Source: an uncultured Clostridia bacterium (GTDB lineage: Bacteria; Bacillota; Clostridia; Christensenellales; Borkfalkiaceae). From it: 64,000 bases of DNA. Each line of letters starts with the position of its first letter. Position 1 is the stretch's first letter. Shown one piece after another: positions 34,194 to 41,351 of the stretch. Both the position numbers and the translations under genes were made by a program. The DNA is taken from positions 40,021 to 104,020 of the forward strand of contig CANQSR010000004.1 in NCBI GenBank assembly GCA_947626575.1, read 5' to 3'. A model generated the notes under the pieces. That model made no database searches. It was not told where the DNA came from and worked only from the letters and a program-made list of their open reading frames with translations.

Positions 34194-35170
34194 ACGAGAA
34201 CGTAAAACAGGAGATCCTTTCCAAAATAGAGGCATACGGCACCATCATCATCTCCCGCCATATCCGTCCCGACGGAGACGCCGTCGGCTCGACCATGGGC
34301 ATGGCAAGAATCCTGCGGGACACCTATCCCGGCAAGAAAATTTACCTGACGGACGACGATTTCTCCGATTATCTCGCCTTTTGCGGCGGGGAGGATACCG
34401 TACCCGCGGAGGTCTACGGCGAGGCTCTGCTCATCGTCATCGACACGGGGACGCGCAAGCGCATCTCCAACGCAAACTTTGCGCTCGCCAAGGAGATCGT
34501 GAAGATCGACCACCACATCGAAGCCGATCCTTACGGGGATATCAATTGGGTGGAAGATTTTCGCTCTTCCGCTTGCGAAATGATCGCCGATTTCTATCTG
34601 ACGTTCCGAGACAGGTTGAAGATCTCGCCCGAAGCCGCAACGTATATCTACCTCGGCATGGTGACGGACAGCGGGCGGTTCCGCTTCGAGGGCGTGACGG
34701 GCGAGACGCTCCGCCTCGCGGGCGCGCTCCTCGACTGCGGCGTCGATACGGAGACGCTCTATGCCCACCTGTATGCGGAAAAACCTGAGGCGCTCCGCTT
34801 GAAGTCCTTCGTCTATGACCATATCCGCCTCACCAAGCACGGCGTCGCATACATCTATATGGATGCGGCGATACAGGAGCGGTTCGGGCTGAACTTGGAG
34901 GCCGCGAGCACCGTAGTAAGCGAACTTTCGAACATCGAAGGCAGCCTCATCTGGGTCGCATTCATCGCAAACACGGAGAAGAAGAACATCCGCGTCCGCC
35001 TGCGTTCGCGCTTTCTCGGAATCAACGACCTCGCCATCAAATATCACGGAGGCGGACACAACATGGCCGCGGGCGCGACGGTCTTTTCCGAAGAAGAGAT
35101 GTATGCCCTCATCGAGGACGCGGATCAACTTCTCGGCGAATACAAATCCACGCATGAGGGATGGCTATGA
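34190..35170 (+). CDS. NrnA-like DHH/DHHA1 phosphoesterase, copy 2
   Basis: 326 aa. Motifs: IIISRHIRPDGDAVGSTMG, IVIDTGTRKR, KIDHHIEADP, TDSGRFRFEG, and KYHGGGHNMAAG. It is the tandem paralog of the gene before, with the same domain plan but low identity outside motifs. It overlaps copy 1 by 4 nt and surE by 4 nt. Confidence 0.9.
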   Translation: MNENVKQEILSKIEAYGTIIISRHIRPDGDAVGSTMGMARILRDTYPGKKIYLTDDDFSDYLAFCGGEDTVPAEVYGEALLIVIDTGTRKRISNANFALAKEIVKIDHHIEADPYGDINWVEDFRSSACEMIADFYLTFRDRLKISPEAATYIYLGMVTDSGRFRFEGVTGETLRLAGALLDCGVDTETLYAHLYAEKPEALRLKSFVYDHIRLTKHGVAYIYMDAAIQERFGLNLEAASTVVSELSNIEGSLIWVAFIANTEKKNIRVRLRSRFLGINDLAIKYHGGGHNMAAGATVFSEEEMYALIEDADQLLGEYKSTHEGWL

Positions 35171-35898
35171 AAATTTTGTTGACGAACGACGACGGGATCT
35201 GCGCCGAGGGCTTAAAACATCTCGTGAAGTGGGCAAAAACGCTCGGCGAAGTGACCGTGTTCGCCCCCAAAACACAGCAGAGCGCGAAGAGCCACTCCAT
35301 CAACATCCACGGCACGTACGAGGTGACAAAGACGGATATCTTCGGCGGGATCGAAGCATACAGCGTGGATTCCACCCCCGCCGACTGCGTGCGGGTGGCC
35401 GTGCTTGGCATGAAAAAACAGTTCGACCTCGTCATTTCGGGCATCAATTGCGGCCCCAATCTCGGCGCGGATATCCACTATTCGGGGACGGTTGCCGCCT
35501 GTTTCGAGGCGGCTCTCCTCGGCATCAAGAGCATGGCGCTCTCGGCGGCCTTCAATTCCTTCGACTGCGCGCTCGCGAACATCGGGCGCGTCTATGCGGA
35601 GATCGTGAAAAGGCGGATGTTCGACTTCGCGGAGATCGTCAACGTCAACTTCCCCGAAGAGGGCGATGAGATCCTCGTCACGCGGATGGGTCCCGCCATC
35701 TACTCCGATTCGTTTGAATTTTTGCCCGACGGCACCGTGAAGCCCTGCCTCGTCTGCCTCTACCGCGGGACGCGGGATTTGCAGCTGGATACGGACGCGA
35801 CCATGACGGGTCACATTTCCGTCACCCCGCTCCATGCAGACGTGACGGACGTATGCGCATTTGAAGCCCTGACCAAGGCAAAGAGATCGGCCTCTTGA
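35167..35898 (+). CDS. surE: SurE 5'/3'-nucleotidase
   Basis: 243 aa from the ATG at 35167, which overlaps the stop of the previous gene (ATGA) and has GAGGG 7 nt before it. SurE motifs: ILLTNDDGICAEGL, FAPKTQQSAKSHSI, SGINCGPNLGADIHYSGTVAACFEA. The enzyme removes phosphates from nucleoside monophosphates, so it can take over the NMPs released by the two NrnA-like enzymes encoded upstream. Confidence 0.93.
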   Translation: MKILLTNDDGICAEGLKHLVKWAKTLGEVTVFAPKTQQSAKSHSINIHGTYEVTKTDIFGGIEAYSVDSTPADCVRVAVLGMKKQFDLVISGINCGPNLGADIHYSGTVAACFEAALLGIKSMALSAAFNSFDCALANIGRVYAEIVKRRMFDFAEIVNVNFPEEGDEILVTRMGPAIYSDSFEFLPDGTVKPCLVCLYRGTRDLQLDTDATMTGHISVTPLHADVTDVCAFEALTKAKRSAS

Positions 35899-35922
35899 CG
35901 CAACGCGGCGCTTTGAAAAATT

Positions 35923-38919
35923 ATGGAACGCACCCCCAACCAAGACCAAAGCAAGGTCATAGACGACTTCTCAGGCAATATCCTCCTCTATGCGAGCGCG
36001 GGGACGGGTAAGACGTTTACCGTCGCCCAAAAGGTGAAAAGAATCATCGAAGAGGGCCTTGCGCGGCCCGATGAGATCCTCTGCCTCACCTTCACCATCA
36101 AGGCTTGCGGCGAAATGCGCGAGGATATCCAAAGTTACAACGGGCCTGCGAGCGGCGTGGAAGTGTGCACCATCCACGGTTTTTGCTATCAGCTCGTCAA
36201 GGAAGAGGCGCGGCGCGCCGCAGACAGCTTTTCCGAACCCGTGATCTGCGACGACGTCGACCAAGAGGAAATTTTGCAAAAACTCCTCCCGCGGGAGATC
36301 GCAGCATGCAGGCTCCGAGATTTCATCCGCGAAAGACACATCGCGCAGAGCCTTTTCGAACTCTTCCGCGCGGATACCGTTCCCATCTTGCAGGGCAGCA
36401 TTGAAAATTCCGACGCGCGCAACATTCTGAGCCCCGCCCGCCTCCGCAGGCAGGGCTTCTTTTGGAAGATTTGCTTCGGCGGCAAAACGGCCTATCTCTC
36501 CCCCGGCGGCATCCTGAGCGAAGCCGACGCCGCGCTCCGCGGCAGGGCGCAGACCTTTCTCTGCCCCTCATGCAAAAAACGCGTGGCTTTCAGCGGGAAC
36601 TTCTGCGCGGAATGCGGATACGACCTGCGTACCTACATCGCCCCCGCGGAGTTTGCCTTGGGAAAACACGGCGGCTACCGCAACCTCGTTTCCCTGCTCA
36701 AACACGGCCGCGCGATGCACGGCCGCTCCTCCATAGACGAAGCGAGCGATTACGCCGAGTGTTTCGGATTTTTACAGACGTCCGCGCCGCAAACGCTCGA
36801 AAAGGCGTTTTCCTATCTCGACGGCAACCGCACGGTGACCGACGAAGCCCTGCTTTCTGCCATGGGAAGCTATGCGGGAGACGTCATGCACGCCTATGGA
36901 GACTTCCTCCGCCAAAGCAACCGTTTGGACTTCGACGACCTCATCATCGAGGCGAAAAGATATCTTCTCGATCCCGCCGTCTGCGCGCGTTGGCAGAGCC
37001 GCTACCGCTTCATCATCGTGGATGAGATGCAGGATACGAGCAAACTCGAATACGACGTCTTAAAACGCCTCTTTGCAAAAGCCCGCGTCATGATGTGCGG
37101 AGACTTTTTCCAGACCATTTACGAATGGCGCGGCTCGGATCCGTACGGCGTACTCAACGATTTTCGTGAAAATTTCCGACCCCATGTCTATTGGTTTGCG
37201 GAAAACTACCGCTCCACCAAACTTTTGGCAAACGCCGCCTTCGGGTATTTGAAGAACACGTTCCAAGGCGAGAAAAGCGCGCTCTTTCCCCAAACTATGG
37301 TGGCGGCGCGCGAAGAGGAGGGCGAGCGCATCCGCCTTGTGGAGTGCGACTATTTCCCCGACCCAGCCGAGGCCGAGGCGGCCTTCCTCTTCCGCTATCT
37401 CAAAAAACATCCCGCAGACGACCCCTCCAAAGTCTGCGTGATGGCGCGCTCGAACGGCTATATCAACCGCCTCTCGAATTACTTCGGACGCTTCAACAGG
37501 GGCCTCCCCGAAAAGGAGCGGCTGCGTTTCTTTACGGTAAGGCAGGATTACCGCTTCTTCAAGACGCCCGTCGTCAAAGATATCCTCGCCTTTTGGACGC
37601 TCTGCGTCAACCCGACGGACGAACTCGCCTTGGAGCGCATCGCCCGCAAGTATATCGACCGCGTGGGGTCCGCGACCGTGGAGAGCATCCGCGGCACGCG
37701 GCCTGCGGGCATCTCCCTTGGCGCCTTTCTCGAAGAGGATACTTACGCCTGCGGCGACCCCTACCGCACGCTCACCGATGCGCTCGGCGAGGGAAACATC
37801 GTCGTTTATGACACGGAGACTACGGGCCTCGACCTTGCGGCGGATGAGATCGTTCAGATCGCCGCCATGAAGATCGGCCCCGACGGGAGTTGCAAAGAGA
37901 GCTTCGTGCGGTTCATCGTCCCCTCCGCAAAGATCTCGGCGGGCGCGCTCCAAACGCACGGCTATGATTTGGAGTACATCCGATCGCATGGGGGCATGTC
38001 CGCGGCCGAGGCCTTAAAATCGTTTTCCGACTTCGTGAAGGGCGCCGTTCTCGTAGGCCATAACAGCATAAAATTCGACCGCAAGCTCATAAACCGCGAA
38101 CTGCGCGAATGCGGGCTTCCGCCGCTCGGCGTCAAGGGCGAATACGATACTTTGACGCTCGCAAAACTGCTCTGCCCCGCCCTGCCCGATCATAAACTGA
38201 GTACGCTGTGCGAGGCGTTCGACATCGTCAATACGCGCGCCCACGATGCGTTTGCCGACGTCGAAGCGACGGCGAAAATTCTCGCCGCGCTGGCGGCACA
38301 GCGGTTGGAACCGCAAAGGGATGCGCGCGAAAAGACCGTGCGGCGTTACCGCAGTAAATTCGAACTCTTTTACGAACAATACCGCGCCATGCGGCAACGT
38401 TTCTCGGATGGCGATCTCGGCGGCCTGAATGCCTATATCTTGCAGACATTTGAGATTTTCCGTCGCTATGAAAAGGATTGGGAGCGGGACAGCGCGGAAG
38501 TCCTCTTCATGCTCGCCAAGGAAAAGTGCGCGAAAATGCCGCTTGAAGACGCCCTCTTCGCCCTGCTCGAAGAGGCCGCGCTGGCGGGCAGTGAGATGGA
38601 CGTTTTGCTCAAACGGCTGAACAAGATCCCCATCATCACCGTCCACCAAGCCAAGGGCTGCGAGTTCGATACCGTCTTGCTCGCGGGCGCGGACAATCTG
38701 ATGTTCCCCATCCCGTTTTCCGAAAATCCGTCGGAGGAAAAGCGTCTCTTTTACGTGGCCATCTCGCGCGCAAAGAACACGCTGATATTGACCTGCCACG
38801 GCAATCATTCCGAGGCGCAACCGCGGCTACCCAGCAAATATTTCTTCAACATCCCGCAGGAATACGTGGAACGCTACACCTTCGACGGTAAGCGCGTGAG
38901 AAAATACGGCCAACCGTGA
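35923..38919 (+). CDS. UvrD/Rep-type helicase with inserted zinc ribbon and DnaQ-like DEDDh exonuclease
   Basis: 998 aa. Helicase motifs: QSKVIDDFSGNILLYASAGTGKT (Walker A, about residues 9-32), LCLTFTIKACGEM (Ia), FDDLIIEA, FIIVDEMQDTSKLEY (II), CGDFFQTIYEWRG (III), ENYRS (IV), then ITVHQAKGCEFDTVLLAG (V) and LFYVAISRAKNTL (VI) near the end. A CPSCKKRVAFSGNFCAECG zinc ribbon interrupts the 1B region (about 214-232). A complete DEDDh exonuclease (about 625-790: VVYDTETTGLDLAADEIVQ, LVGHNSIKFDRKL, HDAFADVEAT) lies between motifs IV and V, in the place of the 2B region. It sits 24 bp behind surE. Confidence 0.9.
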   Translation: MERTPNQDQSKVIDDFSGNILLYASAGTGKTFTVAQKVKRIIEEGLARPDEILCLTFTIKACGEMREDIQSYNGPASGVEVCTIHGFCYQLVKEEARRAADSFSEPVICDDVDQEEILQKLLPREIAACRLRDFIRERHIAQSLFELFRADTVPILQGSIENSDARNILSPARLRRQGFFWKICFGGKTAYLSPGGILSEADAALRGRAQTFLCPSCKKRVAFSGNFCAECGYDLRTYIAPAEFALGKHGGYRNLVSLLKHGRAMHGRSSIDEASDYAECFGFLQTSAPQTLEKAFSYLDGNRTVTDEALLSAMGSYAGDVMHAYGDFLRQSNRLDFDDLIIEAKRYLLDPAVCARWQSRYRFIIVDEMQDTSKLEYDVLKRLFAKARVMMCGDFFQTIYEWRGSDPYGVLNDFRENFRPHVYWFAENYRSTKLLANAAFGYLKNTFQGEKSALFPQTMVAAREEEGERIRLVECDYFPDPAEAEAAFLFRYLKKHPADDPSKVCVMARSNGYINRLSNYFGRFNRGLPEKERLRFFTVRQDYRFFKTPVVKDILAFWTLCVNPTDELALERIARKYIDRVGSATVESIRGTRPAGISLGAFLEEDTYACGDPYRTLTDALGEGNIVVYDTETTGLDLAADEIVQIAAMKIGPDGSCKESFVRFIVPSAKISAGALQTHGYDLEYIRSHGGMSAAEALKSFSDFVKGAVLVGHNSIKFDRKLINRELRECGLPPLGVKGEYDTLTLAKLLCPALPDHKLSTLCEAFDIVNTRAHDAFADVEATAKILAALAAQRLEPQRDAREKTVRRYRSKFELFYEQYRAMRQRFSDGDLGGLNAYILQTFEIFRRYEKDWERDSAEVLFMLAKEKCAKMPLEDALFALLEEAALAGSEMDVLLKRLNKIPIITVHQAKGCEFDTVLLAGADNLMFPIPFSENPSEEKRLFYVAISRAKNTLILTCHGNHSEAQPRLPSKYFFNIPQEYVERYTFDGKRVRKYGQP

Positions 38920-38939
38920 GACGGAAGGCCTTATAGCCG

Positions 38940-38976
38940 TTGCGGCGGGCAGAACAATTTGTTCTGCCCGCCGCAA
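38940..38976. terminator. Bidirectional terminator, near-perfect 37-bp palindrome
   Basis: An 18-bp arm (starts TTGCGGCGGGCAGAACAA) and its exact complement around a single T separate the converging helicase and collagen-like genes. Confidence 0.7.
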
Positions 38977-38994
38977 TCATATATGAGCCGCCGT

Positions 38995-41241
38995 TCAGAC
39001 GCGCCGCTTGATAAATCCGCTCGGAATATCGGCATAACTTTTCCCCTGCACGTCGACGGGTTCGCCGCTTTCGTCCATGCGCTCCCTTGCGACATACCAC
39101 TCGCCCGTTTCGGGGAAGAAGAGTTGCACGCTCCATTCATGCGGGAAGGCGTTCTCGCCGATGACAAGCACGCTTTCCGAAATATGAACTTCGCTGAGTG
39201 CGTCACAGCCATAAAAAGACATGCTCCCCACTTCCACAACGCCCTCATCGAAATACACTTTGGTAAGCAAACTGCAACCTTGAAACGCATTCGCTTCGAT
39301 GACGGGAACGGAGATATGGAGCGATCTGATTTCCGCGTTGGAGCAAGATTTTACGGAGGCGATCTTCATGCCGCCGATCTCGCCCGGAATGACGAGTTCC
39401 ACAGCGGAGACGGCACCCATGCCCGTGATCACGACGCCGTTTTCCGTAATTTCATAGTCAAATTGGATGGGATCGGGACGGCCGCAAACCTTGCATTTGT
39501 GATCTTCGTATTCATGTTCGGCCATCGGGATCTCCTCGGCCTTGGGCGTTCCGCAGACGGTGCAGACGGCAACGCGAAGTCCCGCTTGCGTACAGGTGGC
39601 CTCCTTGATCACGCACCCCTCTTCGGGAAAATGATGGCCGACGGCGGGGACTTGCTCATACTCGCACGCCGCGCAATCCTTATGTGTGCATCTGCGCACC
39701 TTGAACCCGCATGACGTGCAACCGGGCGCGATCTCTTCCACCCACTCGCCGAACTCGTGGCAGGCTTCCACGCCCGTATCCACGTCTCCGATCCACCAAT
39801 TGCCGTTCTCGCCGATCTCAGGGTTGACGCCGTCCGCGCCTTTCTCGCCCTGTTCGCCTTTCTCGCCTTGTTCTCCTTTTTCACCCTGCGCGCCCGTTTC
39901 GCCCTGCGGACCCGTTTCACCCTGCGGGCCTTGGATGCCGGGGTCTCCCTTTTCGCCGGGGTCGCCCTTTTCACCCTTGGGACCTTGGTCGCCCGTATCG
40001 CCCTTGTCGCCCTTGTCTCCTTTGTCGCCTTTGTCGCCCGTATCGCCTTTTTCGCCCTGCGAACCTTGCGCACCCGTATCGCCCTTTTCTCCCCGTTCGC
40101 CCTGCGCGCCCGCTTCGCCTTCGGCGCCTAAGATGTTGCCCGCTTTCTGCCACGAACCGTCCGCGCGCAGATAGAGATCGTAGCTCTCCAAATCCAGATA
40201 CAGGTCGCCATCCTTGCCGCGGTCCGCCGCAGGCGTACCCGTGCCGACGTACCACGTGTTCCCGTCCTGACCGTCTTTGCCGTCTTGCCCGTCTTTGCCG
40301 TCGATCCCGTCACGGCCGTCCTTGCCGTCCGCACCGTTTTCGCCGTCTTTTCCGTCTTGCCCGTCTTTGCCGTCGATCCCGTCACGGCCGTCCTTGCCGT
40401 CCGCACCGTCTTGGCCGTCTTTTCCGTCCTGACCGTCTTTCCCGTCCTGCCCGTCTTTTCCGTCTTTTCCGTCTTGGCCGGCGGCCGCGATGCCCGTATC
40501 GTACTCGCCGAGCCACCAATGTCCGTTCGTGCCGATATGCGGCGTGAGACCGTCCTTTCCGTCCGCGCCGTCTTGTCCGTCCTTTCCGTCTTGACCGTCC
40601 TTTCCGTCTTGACCGTCGGCGCCGTCCTGTCCGTTCTCCCCGTCCTTGCCGTTTGCTCCGTCGCGCCCCGCGACGTGTCCGCACAGGATAATTTCCCCGT
40701 TCGTCAGCTCCAAAATGAGGTTGCCGTCCTCATCGATATAGGCGCGCGAGACCCCGATGCCGTCGGTCCCGTCTTTCCCATCTACACCGTCTTTGCCGTC
40801 GGCACCGTCTTTGCCGTCGGCCCCATCCTTTCCGTCGATGCCGTCGCGGCCATCTTTGCCGTCGGCTCCGTCCTTTCCGTCAACTCCATCTTTGCCGTCG
40901 GCCCCATCTTTGCCGTCTGCGCCGTCTTTGCCGTCGGTTCCGTCCTTGCCGTCGATGCCGCTGATCACGCCGCAGTTGCATTCCCGCCCGTCCGAAAGCA
41001 CGATGACGAGTTCGCCGCGCTCGTTGACGAACGCATCCACGGGTTCGGCCTGCCCGTCGGTAAACTCCTTCCAAAGCATCTCGCACCAATCGCTGTAAGT
41101 GCCGTGATAGCCCTCGGCGACGGCTCTCGCATAGACATTATCCCATGCGTACGTTTCCCTGCGCAGGCAGAATACGAAAATGTTGACGAGGATCATGATG
41201 ACTGCGATGACCGTCAACCCGATTGCACTATACCGTTTCAT
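38995..41241 (-). CDS. Collagen-like surface protein with Cys-rich and BspA LRR C-terminus
   Basis: 748 aa. An N-terminal membrane segment (about 7-28) acts as anchor or uncleaved signal. Two long Gly-x-y tracts (GKDGADGKDG and then GPQGETGAQGEKG types) make up half the protein. They are broken by short NGHWWLGEYDTG, WYVGTGTPAADRGKDGDLYLD and NGNWWIGDVDTG modules, which resemble those in bacterial collagen-like and phage tail proteins. A Cys-paired stretch (CTSCGFKVRRCTHKDCAACEY...CTVCG...CKVCG) and BspA-type LRR repeats end it. The collagen parts would form a trimeric stalk that displays the LRR end outside the cell. Confidence 0.85.
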   Translation of the reverse strand: MKRYSAIGLTVIAVIMILVNIFVFCLRRETYAWDNVYARAVAEGYHGTYSDWCEMLWKEFTDGQAEPVDAFVNERGELVIVLSDGRECNCGVISGIDGKDGTDGKDGADGKDGADGKDGVDGKDGADGKDGRDGIDGKDGADGKDGADGKDGVDGKDGTDGIGVSRAYIDEDGNLILELTNGEIILCGHVAGRDGANGKDGENGQDGADGQDGKDGQDGKDGQDGADGKDGLTPHIGTNGHWWLGEYDTGIAAAGQDGKDGKDGQDGKDGQDGKDGQDGADGKDGRDGIDGKDGQDGKDGENGADGKDGRDGIDGKDGQDGKDGQDGNTWYVGTGTPAADRGKDGDLYLDLESYDLYLRADGSWQKAGNILGAEGEAGAQGERGEKGDTGAQGSQGEKGDTGDKGDKGDKGDKGDTGDQGPKGEKGDPGEKGDPGIQGPQGETGPQGETGAQGEKGEQGEKGEQGEKGADGVNPEIGENGNWWIGDVDTGVEACHEFGEWVEEIAPGCTSCGFKVRRCTHKDCAACEYEQVPAVGHHFPEEGCVIKEATCTQAGLRVAVCTVCGTPKAEEIPMAEHEYEDHKCKVCGRPDPIQFDYEITENGVVITGMGAVSAVELVIPGEIGGMKIASVKSCSNAEIRSLHISVPVIEANAFQGCSLLTKVYFDEGVVEVGSMSFYGCDALSEVHISESVLVIGENAFPHEWSVQLFFPETGEWYVARERMDESGEPVDVQGKSYADIPSGFIKRRV

Positions 41242-41257
41242 ATGTTCGGCTCCCCCT

Positions 41258-41301
41258 CAATTAGTTAACTTAATTATAAATTCACTAATTGGATTAGTCA
41301 A
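41258..41301 (-). promoter_or_regulatory. Promoter of the collagen-like gene with inverted repeats
   Basis: On the minus strand TTGACT (41296-41301), 17-bp spacer, TATAAT (41273-41278). ACTAAT-TGG-ATTAGT (41284-41298) lies over the spacer and -35, and CAATTAGT (41258-41265) lies on the other side of the -10. The arrangement suggests an operator pair. Confidence 0.65.
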
Positions 41302-41351
41302 ACATTTATCCACCATTTTACGGTAAAGTAAATTGAACAATGCAATTTTTT

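Noticed and set aside
40260..40960. Dense short direct repeats resembling a CRISPR array
   Set aside because: The repeats are 18-bp in-frame codons for Gly-Lys-Asp-Gly triplets inside one long open frame; there are no unique spacers of constant length.
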